A DNA stretch of 64,000 nt from Bowmanella dokdonensis (GTDB taxonomy: Bacteria > Pseudomonadota > Gammaproteobacteria > Enterobacterales > Alteromonadaceae), in assembly GCF_017254865.1 (NCBI RefSeq), contig NZ_JAFKCV010000004.1, positions 124,001-188,000 of the forward strand, in the 5' to 3' direction. Below are positions 25,455-34,751 of this stretch, piece after piece (positions within the stretch are counted from its first letter, which is position 1; each line of letters starts with the position of its first letter). The notes below the pieces were generated by a model, which saw nothing but the letters and a program-made list of their open reading frames with translations, ran no database searches and was not told where the DNA came from. Both the position numbers and the translations under genes were made by a program.

Positions 25455-26894
25455 ATGAAGTATTTGGTTATGGTATTGGGTGTAATGGTCGGCACCACGG
25501 TGCTTGCAGAGGTGACAGAGGAGGCCTTGAGCGACCAGTTGGCCGAGCTGGACAAGACTTTCTTCCAGCGTGGCTTTAATCAATGCGATCTGGATTATCT
25601 CAAATCCCATGTCAGTGAAGAGCTGAGGTTTTACCACGATCAGAGCGGTGTGCAGGATACCGCTAAGTTTCTGCATAACACCAAAAAGTACATCTGCCGC
25701 GAGGGCGATACCAAGCCGGTCAGATTTCTGGTGCCTGGCTCATTACAAACCTTCCCCCTTTATAACGATGGCCGGTTATATGGCGCGATTCAGCAGGGAA
25801 AGCATGTGTTTTACCTCAGGCAGGCGGGCCAGCCGGACAAGCAGACCAGCAGCGCCGATTTTGCCAGCACCTGGACTCGTAATGGGGACGACTGGCAACT
25901 GGAGAATGTCCTTAGTTATAACCACACCAGCCCAGGCGCAGAAGAAGAAGCGCTTCTGGAGACGTTAAATAGCGCAGGCGTGCCAGCGTTGGCGATAGGT
26001 ATTCTCATGGAAGGGAGAATCCAGTCCACCCGGGTTTACGGTAAATTGGATGACAATAGGCCTGCCCCTCAAAACGCCTTGTTCAAGGTCGCGTCGCTGA
26101 CCAAACCCATAGTCACGCTGCTCACCCTTAAGCTGGCCCATGCCGGGCGGCTTGATTTGGATGAGCCCTTGTCAAAGTACTGGGTTGATCCGGATCTGGT
26201 CTCTGATAACAGAGTCCATCTTCTTACTCCTCGCATCGTTCTGACACATCAAACCGGCTTCCCCAACTGGCGCTGGATGTCTGACGATAAAAAACTGTCT
26301 TTTAACTTTGCTCCTGGTCAGGGCCATGGTTACTCTGGTGAAGGTTTTGAGTACCTCAGACAGGCGCTGGAGAACAAGTTTGATATTCCCCTGGAAAAGC
26401 TGGCCGAGGAGTATGTTTTTATTCCCGCCGGTATGGAGGACACACACTTCTGGTGGGATGAGGCAGTGGACGAGGGACGTTATGCACAGCACTATGATGC
26501 GCAAGGGAAACAGTTGCCCCTGCATAAGTACTATAAGGCCAATGGGGCGGCCAACCTTATCACCACCATTGGCGATTATTCATCCTTTATGCAGTATGTC
26601 ATCAACCAGCGCCATCTGATGCCGGTGTTGTACGGGGAAATGACCGGTAAGCAACTGCAACTGGGAGAACACCATTACTTTGGTCTGGGATGGGAAATTT
26701 TTGACAACTTCTCAACCCAGGACAGGGCTGTTATGCATACCGGCCGGGATCCGGGGGTGAATACGCTGGCGGTGTTTTTTCCTGAATCGGAAAATGCCTA
26801 TGTGATCTTTATGAACGGTGATAACTCCATCCCGGTTCTGGAGCATATTCTGCCCCGGCTTTATTTGGGTTCGCAGCTATGGAGTAGAAGGTAA
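25455..26894 (+). CDS. Serine hydrolase (class C beta-lactamase fold) with N-terminal NTF2-like domain
   Basis: This 479-residue protein has a signal peptide (ends VLA, residue ~18). Residues ~22-155 resemble a DUF4440/NTF2-like domain (LDYLKSHVSEELRFYHDQSGV, FASTWTRNGDDWQLENVLSY). Residues ~165-470 form the beta-lactamase/D-alanyl carboxypeptidase-like domain with SLTK (S-x-x-K), GYSGEGFEYL in the Y-x-N/Y-S-x position and HTGRDPGVN as the K/H-T-G motif. These enzymes are periplasmic esterases or peptidases. It is followed at 6 bases by the DUF6249 gene and then an ECF sigma factor, so it may be the regulated output of that module. Confidence 0.87.
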   Translation: MKYLVMVLGVMVGTTVLAEVTEEALSDQLAELDKTFFQRGFNQCDLDYLKSHVSEELRFYHDQSGVQDTAKFLHNTKKYICREGDTKPVRFLVPGSLQTFPLYNDGRLYGAIQQGKHVFYLRQAGQPDKQTSSADFASTWTRNGDDWQLENVLSYNHTSPGAEEEALLETLNSAGVPALAIGILMEGRIQSTRVYGKLDDNRPAPQNALFKVASLTKPIVTLLTLKLAHAGRLDLDEPLSKYWVDPDLVSDNRVHLLTPRIVLTHQTGFPNWRWMSDDKKLSFNFAPGQGHGYSGEGFEYLRQALENKFDIPLEKLAEEYVFIPAGMEDTHFWWDEAVDEGRYAQHYDAQGKQLPLHKYYKANGAANLITTIGDYSSFMQYVINQRHLMPVLYGEMTGKQLQLGEHHYFGLGWEIFDNFSTQDRAVMHTGRDPGVNTLAVFFPESENAYVIFMNGDNSIPVLEHILPRLYLGSQLWSRR

Positions 26895-26900
26895 CAGTCA

Positions 26901-27281
26901 ATGATCAATGCAAATGAGGGGATCCTGGTCCCGCTGATTGTGTTTAGTTCTTTTGTCATCGCTCTGGGCATGCTGCTGTTTTACCAGTATGCCAAAAAGC
27001 GCGCCTTTTTAGGGCTGATTGAAAAAGCGATAAAAACGCGGGAGGACCTGACCCCTGATGTCATCAAAGCCATTGCCGGGCAGCTGTATGCCTCAAACCG
27101 GGATCTGAGAAGAGGGCTGTTCGCGCTTTTGCTGGGGCTGGCTATCTGTGGATTCTCAGTGGCAGTGGATTTTCCGCACCGGGGCAATATCGACCTGAAT
27201 GATGCCCTGTATGGTATCGCCTTGTTTCCACTGCTCAGCGGTATAGGTTACCTGCTGCTTCATCTGTTCGAGAAGCAATGA
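26901..27281 (+). CDS. DUF6249-like membrane protein
   Basis: This 126-residue protein has an N-terminal membrane segment (ILVPLIVFSSFVIALGMLLFYQYAKKRA), a short cytoplasmic helix with DLTPDVIKAIAG, and two C-terminal segments (GLFALLLGLAICGFSVAV and GIALFPLLSGIGYLLLHLF). This matches the small DUF6249 membrane family that often lies beside ECF sigma genes. It sits between the serine hydrolase and the sigma factor with gaps of 6 and 10 bases. An anti-sigma-like or sensory role is an inference. Confidence 0.75.
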   Translation: MINANEGILVPLIVFSSFVIALGMLLFYQYAKKRAFLGLIEKAIKTREDLTPDVIKAIAGQLYASNRDLRRGLFALLLGLAICGFSVAVDFPHRGNIDLNDALYGIALFPLLSGIGYLLLHLFEKQ

Positions 27282-27291
27282 CAACAGCCGG

Positions 27292-27816
27292 ATGAAACAC
27301 TTTTCCGATGAGCAACTGGTCGCCATCGCACAGGGTGCACAGGAACTGGGAGCATTTGATGAGCTGTTTAAACGCTCGGATGGCAGACTCCGGGCGTTTC
27401 TGCGTAGCAGGGTGAATGAGAACCTGGTTGATGATGTGGTTCAGGAGACTTATATCAGTGCCTTTACCAGGATCGGCAACTTCCAGGGCGGGGCCTCTTT
27501 TTCCACCTGGCTGTTCTCCATTGCCATCAATGAGTACAAGCAGTTGCTCAGAAAGGCCAGCAGCTTTGAACGCCTCAGGGGATTGCTGTTCAGGCAGCCG
27601 CCCCGGTTGGCGGCGCCCCATCTAAACGATGTGTTTATCGACTTCAGCCGGCTGGCCGCAGCGCTGAGTGATAAACAATACGATGTCTATGTTCTTCATA
27701 CGGTATATGGATATTCTCATGCGGAGGTGGCGGCCAGACTCGACTTTCCGCTTGGCAGCGTTAAAACCTGCCTTTCCCAGGCTGAAAAACTGATGAGGAG
27801 ACAAGCCAATGACTGA
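27292..27816 (+). CDS. ECF-type RNA polymerase sigma factor
   Basis: This 174-residue protein has sigma region 2 (LVDDVVQETYISAFTRIGNFQGGASFSTWLFSIAINEYKQLLR, residues ~44-86) and region 4 (LSDKQYDVYVLHTVYGYSHAEVAARLDFPLGSVKTCLSQAEKLM, ~125-168). No classical anti-sigma with a zinc HxxxCxxC motif follows. Instead the 76-residue membrane protein overlapping its end, or the DUF6249 protein before it, may serve that role. Confidence 0.92.
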   Translation: MKHFSDEQLVAIAQGAQELGAFDELFKRSDGRLRAFLRSRVNENLVDDVVQETYISAFTRIGNFQGGASFSTWLFSIAINEYKQLLRKASSFERLRGLLFRQPPRLAAPHLNDVFIDFSRLAAALSDKQYDVYVLHTVYGYSHAEVAARLDFPLGSVKTCLSQAEKLMRRQAND

Positions 27817-28039
27817 ATTTCTGACCTTAAGACGAAAAATCAGACTCTTTATCTGGAAATGCCGCAGGGCCATCCTGCTAACGGGGATGGTTTGTCTGGC
27901 CACCACGGTCAGCCTGCTGCTACTGGCCGACGAAGTGACAGCCCCGGGGCTGTCCGACAGCGACTTTTGGCTGGTGATGCTGTCCGTTATTTCGGCAGGA
28001 CTGATGCTGCTCCTGTTGATTAGCGTACTTAACGAATAG
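27809..28039 (+). CDS. Small two-helix membrane protein, possible anti-sigma partner
   Basis: This 76-residue protein overlaps the sigma gene by 8 bases. After a basic N-terminus (LRRKIRLFIWKCRR) it has two hydrophobic helices (AILLTGMVCLATTVSLLLLA and FWLVMLSVISAGLMLLLLISVL). No named family is recognised. Translational coupling to the sigma factor and membrane location make it a candidate regulator of that sigma factor. Confidence 0.7.
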   Translation: MTEFLTLRRKIRLFIWKCRRAILLTGMVCLATTVSLLLLADEVTAPGLSDSDFWLVMLSVISAGLMLLLLISVLNE

Positions 28040-28063
28040 CCGGGGTTCACGCCGGCATTTTTG
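28037..28063 (+). terminator. Likely terminator of the sigma cassette
   Basis: Just after the stop codon, GCCGG and CCGGC form a short GC stem with an 8-base loop, followed by ATTTTTG. Confidence 0.55.
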
Positions 28064-28148
28064 TGTTATTTTCGGGCCCTTTTTGCAGGCATTTAGCTGC
28101 TGAACCGGCAGTATTTTATGCCCCCGACCTTCGAGCAGGAAATCCTTA

Positions 28149-28712
28149 ATGAATCTGATCGCCCTGTGCCTGCTGGCACTTGCCATGTCCACCGACGCCT
28201 TTGCCGCCGCTATTGGCAAAGGGGCCGGCCTGCGCAACCCGCCCTTGACTGAGGCCCTGAAAATCGGCCTGATCTTCGGCACCATTGAGGCCATTACCCC
28301 GCTGATTGGCTGGTCAGTGGGCCATCTGGCCGCCGGTTATGTACAGGCCTGGGATCATTGGATTGCCTTTGTGCTACTGGCGGGACTGGGCCTGCATATG
28401 ATTCACCAGAGCCTGGGCGGGGAAGAACACGAGCCGGACCGCCCGCCCCGCCGGGGCATTTTACGGGTCGCCGTGACGGCGGTGGGCACCAGTATCGACG
28501 CCATGGCGGTGGGGGTGGGTCTGGCCTTTGTCGAGGTGAATATCCTGTTAGCTGCGGGCCTGATCGGCCTGGCCACTTTTATCATGGTGACCCTGGGCAT
28601 TATGCTGGGCCGGGTGTTGGGTGGGTTGATCGGCAAACGGGCCGAAACGGCTGGCGGGGCAGTGCTTATCCTGGTGGGCTGCTGGATCCTGGCCAGTCAT
28701 TTACAGGGATAA
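28149..28712 (+). CDS. mntP: Manganese efflux pump MntP
   Basis: This 187-residue membrane protein has six segments and the paired acidic motifs of Mnt[17 protein letters not shown] near residue 13 and [15 protein letters not shown] near residue 112. It exports Mn2+ from the cytoplasm. In enterobacteria a yybP-ykoY Mn riboswitch precedes the gene. I looked for it in the ~110 bases here and do not see its conserved elements, so control probably differs. Confidence 0.93.
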   Translation: MNLIALCLLALAMSTDAFAAAIGKGAGLRNPPLTEALKIGLIFGTIEAITPLIGWSVGHLAAGYVQAWDHWIAFVLLAGLGLHMIHQSLGGEEHEPDRPPRRGILRVAVTAVGTSIDAMAVGVGLAFVEVNILLAAGLIGLATFIMVTLGIMLGRVLGGLIGKRAETAGGAVLILVGCWILASHLQG

Positions 28713-28733
28713 ATTGACCAGAGCGACCGGACT

Positions 28734-28952
28734 TTAGTCAAGCCGGATAACTTCCGGATGGGCGGCAGAGGCCTGTTCGTGGTACATATCATCGAGAAAG
28801 GATCTCAGCTCCTGCGGTGACAGCTCTGCGGGTATGGCGATATCCCCGACCCGGGAAAGCAGCCCCTTGCCAGAGACCGTAAAAAGAACCCAATTACCCT
28901 CGAGCCTCTTTATCAACATCTCGCGGCCGAATACCTCAAATCTGTAATTCAC
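28734..28952 (-). CDS. Small conserved-looking protein of unknown function
   Basis: This 72-residue protein reads as a compact beta-rich unit (NYRFEVFGREMLIKRLEGNWVLFTVS) followed by a helix (LSPQELRSFLDDMYHEQA) and a HPEVIRL tail. It resembles short gammaproteobacterial proteins with the same layout, but I cannot name the family with certainty. It is not obviously part of the neighbouring amino-sugar cluster. Confidence 0.6.
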   Translation of the reverse strand: MNYRFEVFGREMLIKRLEGNWVLFTVSGKGLLSRVGDIAIPAELSPQELRSFLDDMYHEQASAAHPEVIRLD

Positions 28953-28994
28953 CTGCAGTTCCCCATGTCAGAACAGCTTGCATGATATCAGTCA

Positions 28995-30185
28995 TCACAC
29001 CTTCCAGAACCAGCCCTTTTTATACATCCAGTGCATCAAAAGGTAAGAAAAAGCGAGGAAGCACAGGGCGAAAGCCAAAGAGCCGTTGAGGCTGCCAAAA
29101 ACAGGCTGGAACAGTTCGGCGAACAGCCAACCTTTGAGGGTGGTCTGTCCCACCGGGATCATAATCAGAATCCGCCCCGCAATGCCGGCGAACATAAAAA
29201 AGGCAATGGCGTTGGCACCGAATACCACCAGGGGCGCACACCAGCGCTTAATGCCTTTCAGATCAATCAGCCACAGGAACAGCCCCAGCACCAGGGCGGC
29301 ATAGCCGCTGGACAACAGCACATAGCTGGAGGTCCACAGGGCCTTGTTGAGGGGCAGCCAGTACTGCCAGATCTCCGCGGCCAGTATCCCCGCCAGGCCC
29401 GCCATCAACAACAATCTGGTGCGCTCAGCCAGACTGAGCGCCTGACGGCAAAGCAGCTGGCCGGCCAGTACGCCGCTCAGGCAACTGGCGATGGCCGGCA
29501 GGGTGCTGAGCAGGCCTTCAGGATCCTGGGCAAAGGGCTGGGTCTGCTGGTAAAGATGCGCCGGGCCAAACAACTGATGATCCAGCCAGGCAACCAGATT
29601 GTTGCCGGGCAGCAGCAGGCCGGTAAAGCTGTTGCCGGCTTCATCCGTGTACGGCATAAAAATCAGCAGGGCCCAGTAACCCAGCAACAGCAGCAGGGCC
29701 AAGATAATCCGGCCCAGCGTCTGCCAGTACAGGACAAGCAGCAGGGTAGCGAAATACACCAGCCCCAGGCGTTGCAGCACGCCGGGGATCCGCATGCTTA
29801 AAAGCCGGTCCTCAACCCAGGAAAAGTTAGGGTCACGGAAATTCACATAAAACAGCGCCAGCAGCCAGCCCAGCAGAATCAGCTTGGTGGCCCGGATCAG
29901 GCCCTGTCGAATCAATTCTCCATGGGATTTGCCGGCCTGCAGTTGGCGGGGCACGGCGATACTGATGGACAGGCCGACGATAAATACAAAAAACGGAAAG
30001 ATCAGGTCGGTGGGCGTCCAGCCGTGCCACTTTGCATGCAGCAGCGGCGGATACACGTGGGACCAGCTACCCGGATTATTGACCAGTATCATGGCCACAA
30101 TGGCCAGGCCGCGGAAGGCATCCACCGCCAGCAGCCGGTTGGCCGGCAGAGCCTGCAGTATGCTGTCGGCGTAGCGTCTGAACAT
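28995..30185 (-). CDS. nagX: NagX-like acyltransferase (HGSNAT/DUF5009 family)
   Basis: This 396-residue membrane protein has about 11 segments. RLLAVDAFRGLAIVAMILVNNPGSWSHVYPPLLHAKWHGWTPTDLIFPFFVFIVG is the hallmark N-terminal block of bacterial NagX/DUF5009 proteins, relatives of lysosomal heparan-alpha-glucosaminide N-acetyltransferase. NagX genes lie in chitin/GlcNAc regulons of Shewanella and relatives, where they may acetylate glucosamine units at the inner membrane. It follows the GH3 gene by 23 bases, so the two form a minus-strand operon divergent from the symporter operon. Confidence 0.88.
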   Translation of the reverse strand: MFRRYADSILQALPANRLLAVDAFRGLAIVAMILVNNPGSWSHVYPPLLHAKWHGWTPTDLIFPFFVFIVGLSISIAVPRQLQAGKSHGELIRQGLIRATKLILLGWLLALFYVNFRDPNFSWVEDRLLSMRIPGVLQRLGLVYFATLLLVLYWQTLGRIILALLLLLGYWALLIFMPYTDEAGNSFTGLLLPGNNLVAWLDHQLFGPAHLYQQTQPFAQDPEGLLSTLPAIASCLSGVLAGQLLCRQALSLAERTRLLLMAGLAGILAAEIWQYWLPLNKALWTSSYVLLSSGYAALVLGLFLWLIDLKGIKRWCAPLVVFGANAIAFFMFAGIAGRILIMIPVGQTTLKGWLFAELFQPVFGSLNGSLAFALCFLAFSYLLMHWMYKKGWFWKV

Positions 30186-30208
30186 GGTTCCCGGCTCCTG
30201 CTGTCGGC

Positions 30209-32086
30209 TTAGTCCCAGGCGACGCTGACCGGCAACTGGCCGCTGGCGTCAATCTTACCGGCCAGGAAGCGGGCCAGGGACTCAAAAGCCGGCCCATAAA
30301 TGGGTGGGGCCGGGCTGTCTTCTTCACTCAGCAGATGGGTGTTGTAGGCGTAGGTCGCCAGCACCATGTCTGCCCGGGTAGCCAGTTCGCTGATTTCATA
30401 GGGGGCGCGCAGACTGACAAATACCACGGGTTTGCCCAGGGCTTTTGCCCCTTCTATCAGTTCCGGCAACAGGGCCTGTTGGGCCTGCTGGTCCAGCGCT
30501 TCGGCACTGACCAGGCTCATATCCTCCATGCCGCCGCGCTCCACCGCGCTTTGTGCCGGTGTGATGCTGGCCACCAGTAAGACGTCGGCGGCCTGCAGTT
30601 GCACCATATTCAGGTCCGCATCGAAGCCCTGCAGGCTGCTGCAGGTGGTGATCAGCGGCTTGAGATTGCGGGCCAGAGCCTGCTGCATGGCCAGGCATTT
30701 GCCCCTGTCCGGCATTACCAGGTGCAGTTGCTTGACGTTCTGGGGCAGGGGGGCAAGACCTTCAGCGCCCCTGACCAGGGTCAGGGACGCATCGGAAAGC
30801 TGCTGCTCCAGTTCACGGTGGCGGACGTTGCCCACTATGGCTTGTGCCCGGGAGACGGCGTCGGCTTCGCTGATCTGTTCCGGTGCGATATATTTGGCTT
30901 TCATGGCGCGGATCCGGCCGGCAGATGCCTGTACTTCCTCCAGGCTCAACTGCCCGTTTTTAACCGCAGCCACCAGATCCTCGAGCAGCCCGGGTAGGGA
31001 TTTCAGCTCATCCGGGGTATGCAGGCGCACCGGCATCAGCACCATATCGGTGCCGGCTTTGAAGGTTTCTATGACCGCCTGGGTGGGGGCGAAGAAATGG
31101 GCGATGCCGGCCATATCCATGGCATCGGTAATAATCAGGCCCTTAAAACCCATTTCCTTGCGCAGCAAGTCGGTCAGAATGGCCCGTGACAGAGTGGCCG
31201 GACGCAGCATCTGTTCGCCGCTGCTGCTGGTGACAAGACTGTCGTCCAGAGCCGGATACTGGATATGGGCGGTCATAATGGTTTCCACCTGGCCGGTTTC
31301 GATGGCCCGGCGAAACGGCAGCAGATCCACCTGTTCTATGGTTTGCCGGTCGTGGTCCACCCTGGGCAGGCCGGTATGGCTGTCCACGGCGGTGTCTCCG
31401 TGGCCGGGGAAATGCTTCAGGGTGGCCAGTACCCCTTCGGACTGCAGGGCCTGCATCTGGGCGATGCCCAGCTCGGCGACTTTTTCCGCGTCTTCGCCAA
31501 AAGAACGTACATTGATCACCGGGTTGTCGGGGTTGACGTTCACATCCACTGTTGGGGCATGGTTGACGTTAAAACCCAGCGCTTTAAGCTCTTTGCCCAG
31601 GACGGTGCCGGTGAGCCTGGCAAAGGCAGTGCCGCGCTCGGCGTAGGTGGCGCCAATGGCCATGTTGCCGGAAAACGCGGTGCCCAGGTGCCGGGGAATG
31701 CGCGCTACCCGGCCGCCTTCCTGATCCAGGCTGATAAACAAGGGCTCCCCTGTTTTCGAACTGGTGGCGGCCTGTTGCAACTCGCGGGTCAGCCTCACCA
31801 TCTGGGGGACATCCACCAGATTGTCGGCAAACAGAATCACCCCGCCCACCCCGTTGTCCCTGATCAGCGCCGCAAGTTCAGGGGGCAGCTTGGTCATGGG
31901 GGTCTTGCAGGGGCCCTCTGCCGGGGGCTCGTTACAATAATAGCGCAGGTCGATAAACAGCTTTTGGGCGAGATCTGCCCGTAACTGCTGTTCGTCCAGA
32001 TCCTCTTTGCTGGCCTGGTTGCAGGCGGTCAGGCTCATACATAACCCCAGCAGGGCCAGTGGGCGGATGAAATAAGGATAAAACAT
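30209..32086 (-). CDS. NagZ-type GH3 beta-N-acetylhexosaminidase lipoprotein, two-domain form
   Basis: This protein of about 625 residues has a lipoprotein signal (LTAC). The GH3 domain carries SLDQEGGRVARI, the NagZ motif LKHFPGHGDTAVDSHTGLP with its catalytic Asp-His dyad, and nucleophile Asp in IITDAMDMAGI. About 270 residues follow as a second domain, as in Bacillus NagZ (YbbD) and unlike the ~340-residue cytoplasmic E. coli enzyme. It should remove terminal GlcNAc from muropeptides outside the cytoplasm. I moved the start to the ATG at 32086 because CAGGAG lies 5 bases before it. The longer frame from 32119 lacks a signal at its end. Confidence 0.92.
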   Translation of the reverse strand: MFYPYFIRPLALLGLCMSLTACNQASKEDLDEQQLRADLAQKLFIDLRYYCNEPPAEGPCKTPMTKLPPELAALIRDNGVGGVILFADNLVDVPQMVRLTRELQQAATSSKTGEPLFISLDQEGGRVARIPRHLGTAFSGNMAIGATYAERGTAFARLTGTVLGKELKALGFNVNHAPTVDVNVNPDNPVINVRSFGEDAEKVAELGIAQMQALQSEGVLATLKHFPGHGDTAVDSHTGLPRVDHDRQTIEQVDLLPFRRAIETGQVETIMTAHIQYPALDDSLVTSSSGEQMLRPATLSRAILTDLLRKEMGFKGLIITDAMDMAGIAHFFAPTQAVIETFKAGTDMVLMPVRLHTPDELKSLPGLLEDLVAAVKNGQLSLEEVQASAGRIRAMKAKYIAPEQISEADAVSRAQAIVGNVRHRELEQQLSDASLTLVRGAEGLAPLPQNVKQLHLVMPDRGKCLAMQQALARNLKPLITTCSSLQGFDADLNMVQLQAADVLLVASITPAQSAVERGGMEDMSLVSAEALDQQAQQALLPELIEGAKALGKPVVFVSLRAPYEISELATRADMVLATYAYNTHLLSEEDSPAPPIYGPAFESLARFLAGKIDASGQLPVSVAWD

Positions 32087-32271
32087 GAAAACTCCTGCAT
32101 GGAAACGTCTGTGCCCCAATAAAAAAACCGGCAGTTAAAGCAATATCTCCGGGTAAGGGAATATTTTTCTGGCAATTGGAATTAATTATTCATTAGAATG
32201 GATAATAATCAATATAAATAATTACAGCAACCCGGTTCCGGGCTCAGTCAGGAACCGACTCAGGGGTGAGG
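32087..32271. promoter_or_regulatory. Divergent promoter region of the amino-sugar cluster
   Basis: This AT-rich region separates the GH3-nagX pair from the symporter operon. It contains GAATATTTTTC at 32159-32169, found again before the RpiR regulator, and GAAT-N5-ATTC at 32179-32191. Both are candidate binding sites for the RpiR regulator encoded in the cluster. Confidence 0.55.
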
Positions 32272-33855
32272 ATGGAAAGTCAATTCGCCTGGCAGGACTG
32301 GTTGGTATTCACGGCGTACTTTGCCGTGATGGCAGTTACCGGCTGGCTGTTCAGCCGCCAGAAGGCGGCCACCACCCAGGATTATTTTCTCGGTGGCAAC
32401 AAGATGCCAATCTGGATGGTGGCCATTTCCGTGCTGGCCACTTCCCAGTCGGCGGCGACCTTTCTGGGAGGCCCGGACCAGGGTTACCGCAATGACTTCA
32501 GTTACCTGGCCACCAATATCGGCGCTTTCATTGCCGCCTTCGGGGTGGCCATCTTTCTGATGCCGAAATTTTACCAGCAGCGGGTCACCACGGTTTATGA
32601 ACTGCTGGAGCAGCGGTTTGGTGCGGCGGCCAAGCGCCAGGCCGGCATCATGTATCTGTTTGGCCGGGTGTTTGCCAGCGGCGCCAGGTTGTATATGGCG
32701 GCCCTGGCCGTGTCCATGATCCTGTTTGCCGATATTCAGGCGGCCAGTGTCATCAGCTCGGTGTTGATTCTGACCCTGGTCGGGCTGGCCTATTCCTTCG
32801 TGGGCGGCATTCGTTCGGTTATTATCAGCGACGTGATCCAGTGTACCGTGTATGTGGGCGCCGCCCTGTTCGTCATCTATTTCCTCTACATCAGTATTCC
32901 TGCCGATTTCGGCCAGATTGTCGAGGCGCTGCGCCACCCCGTTGATAGGGAATTATCCAAACTGACCCTGCTGGATTTTCGTCCCGACTTCGGACCCGGC
33001 GGCGTGTTCAGTTTCTGGTCGGCTATTACCGGCTTTGTGCTGCTGAATATCGCCGCCTTCGGCCTGGATCAGGACATGACCCAGCGTATGCTCAGTTGTA
33101 AGGACGCCAAACAGGGCGCCAAGGCACTGATCTGGTCGGTGGTGATGGTGATCCCGGTCATGTTCCTGTTTATCGTCATTGGCCTTTTACTCTATGTCTA
33201 TTACCAGCGTCCCGATCTGATGATGAGTCCCCAGGGGGAGCCGCTGGTGCAAAGCTTCGAGGGCGAGGATGTCACCATCTTCATGTACTACGTACTCAAC
33301 GAAATTCCGGTGGGGGTCCGTGGGCTGGTGACAGTGGGCGTGATCGCTGCGGCACTTTCCACCCTCAATTCCGGTCTCAATGCCATGTCTTCGGTGCTGG
33401 TGCAGGATCTGTACAGGCCGTTGATGGCACGCATTCGTCCCGGCAAAGACGAAAGGCACTTTGTCTGGGCCGGGCAGATGGGCATGGTCGTGGCGGCCGT
33501 CGCCCTGGCCGGTATGGCCATCTTGTGTTTTTACTGGCAACAGTATTCGAATATGCCGCTGCTGGCCTTTGCCCTGAGCGTGATGGTGTTTTCCTACAGT
33601 GGACTGCTGGGGGTCTATTTCACCACCCTGTTCAGCCAGCGCGGCAACCCTACTTCCGTGCTGATGGCGCTGGTGACCGGATTCCTGGTGACCCTGGGCT
33701 TTCAGCCTTATGTGATGGACCAGCTGTTGCCGGTTCAATGGCAAGTTAATCTCGGCTTCACCTGGCAGCTGTGTATAGGCACCCTGGTGGCCACCCTGGT
33801 TTGTCTGGCGGGCTCCCCGTCAGGCCAGCCCCTAGAATCTGGAGTCAGGCAATGA
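32272..33855 (+). CDS. Sodium/solute symporter (SSS family), candidate MurNAc/GlcNAc importer
   Basis: This protein of about 527 residues has some 13 membrane segments. It shows SSS-family blocks: YFLGGNKMPIWMVAISVLATSQSAATFLGGP near residue 38, AYSFVGGIRSVIISDVIQ near 180 and ALSTLNSGLNAMSSVLVQDLYRP near 365. SSS carriers couple solute entry to sodium. Its place between the exo-hydrolases and the kinase-MurQ genes suggests an amino sugar such as MurNAc or GlcNAc. I use the ATG at 32272, two codons after a GTG, as better placed behind GGGGTGAGG. The stop overlaps the kinase start (ATGA). Confidence 0.88.
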   Translation: MESQFAWQDWLVFTAYFAVMAVTGWLFSRQKAATTQDYFLGGNKMPIWMVAISVLATSQSAATFLGGPDQGYRNDFSYLATNIGAFIAAFGVAIFLMPKFYQQRVTTVYELLEQRFGAAAKRQAGIMYLFGRVFASGARLYMAALAVSMILFADIQAASVISSVLILTLVGLAYSFVGGIRSVIISDVIQCTVYVGAALFVIYFLYISIPADFGQIVEALRHPVDRELSKLTLLDFRPDFGPGGVFSFWSAITGFVLLNIAAFGLDQDMTQRMLSCKDAKQGAKALIWSVVMVIPVMFLFIVIGLLLYVYYQRPDLMMSPQGEPLVQSFEGEDVTIFMYYVLNEIPVGVRGLVTVGVIAAALSTLNSGLNAMSSVLVQDLYRPLMARIRPGKDERHFVWAGQMGMVVAAVALAGMAILCFYWQQYSNMPLLAFALSVMVFSYSGLLGVYFTTLFSQRGNPTSVLMALVTGFLVTLGFQPYVMDQLLPVQWQVNLGFTWQLCIGTLVATLVCLAGSPSGQPLESGVRQ

Positions 33856-34748
33856 GCTTCGAATACCTGCTGGGCATTGATGGCGGGGGCAGCAAGACCA
33901 GCGCCCGTCTGATCCACCTGTCCAGCGAAAAACAATGGGAATCGCGGGGTTCGGCCTCTTCCCTGTCTTTGGGGGTGTCCCTGTCCCTGAATGTGATCCT
34001 GACCCTGGCCAATGAACTGGCCGAAAAGGCCGGTTGTGATCTGAAACAGGTTTTCTGCGTCTGCGGCCTGGCGGGCGCCGGAGAGAAGGCCCTGAAAAAC
34101 GCCGCTTACGATGGCCTGGATGATGTGTTTGGCCAGGTGGAAATCATGACCGATGCCCGTACCTCGGCCTATGGCGCTAATCAGGGGGAGCCGGTGGCGG
34201 TGGTGGCGCTGGGCACAGGGTCGGTGGCCATGGTGCTGGACAGCGATGGCAGTGAACGCATGCTGGGGGGCTGGGGAATGCTGGTGGGCGATGAGGGCGG
34301 CGGCGCGCGACTGGGCGTCAATGCCATTCAGGCCATGCTGTGGGAGATGGATCTGTATGGCAAGGCAAAGTCCGCTACCTCAAGCTGGTTATGCCAGGAA
34401 CTGGGCGGCAACCGTTCGGATATTCTCGGCTGGCTGCGCCACGCCACCCCCACCCAGTTTGCCGGCCTGGCGCCGGGTATACTGGAGCGTCGCCATGAGT
34501 GCCCGCTGGCCGGTCAGTTGTTTGCCAGGCACCTGCGTGCGGTGGAAAAACTGATCCACGCCTGCGGCGACGATTTACCCCTGGTGCTGACAGGCGGCCT
34601 GGCCGAGATCAGCGCCGACCATCTGGACCGGGGCACCCATTCCAGGTTGCAGCAGGCTAAAGGCACATCTTTGGATGGCGCCTGCCTGCTGGCCAGGAAA
34701 ATGCTGACGGGGCAATGGAAGATGCGACACAAACCGGAGGAAGCCTGA
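33852..34748 (+). CDS. BadF/BcrA-type ATPase, candidate MurNAc/GlcNAc kinase
   Basis: This 298-residue protein belongs to the BadF/BadG/BcrA/BcrD ATPase family that includes N-acetylglucosamine and MurNAc (MurK) kinases. GIDGGGSKTSARLI at the N-terminus is the phosphate-1 loop, VVALGTGSVAMVL near residue 117 is phosphate-2, and LVLTGGLAEIS near 245 is the adenosine motif. The likely reaction is ATP-dependent 6-phosphorylation of imported sugar, producing the MurNAc-6P used by MurQ (3 bases downstream). It thus replaces the phosphorylation normally done by the PTS carrier MurP. Confidence 0.85.
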   Translation: MSFEYLLGIDGGGSKTSARLIHLSSEKQWESRGSASSLSLGVSLSLNVILTLANELAEKAGCDLKQVFCVCGLAGAGEKALKNAAYDGLDDVFGQVEIMTDARTSAYGANQGEPVAVVALGTGSVAMVLDSDGSERMLGGWGMLVGDEGGGARLGVNAIQAMLWEMDLYGKAKSATSSWLCQELGGNRSDILGWLRHATPTQFAGLAPGILERRHECPLAGQLFARHLRAVEKLIHACGDDLPLVLTGGLAEISADHLDRGTHSRLQQAKGTSLDGACLLARKMLTGQWKMRHKPEEA

Positions 34749-34751
34749 ACC

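Noticed and set aside
28040-28148. yybP-ykoY manganese riboswitch before mntP
   Set aside because: The conserved riboswitch core is not visible in the leader; only the terminator hairpin of the previous cassette is seen.
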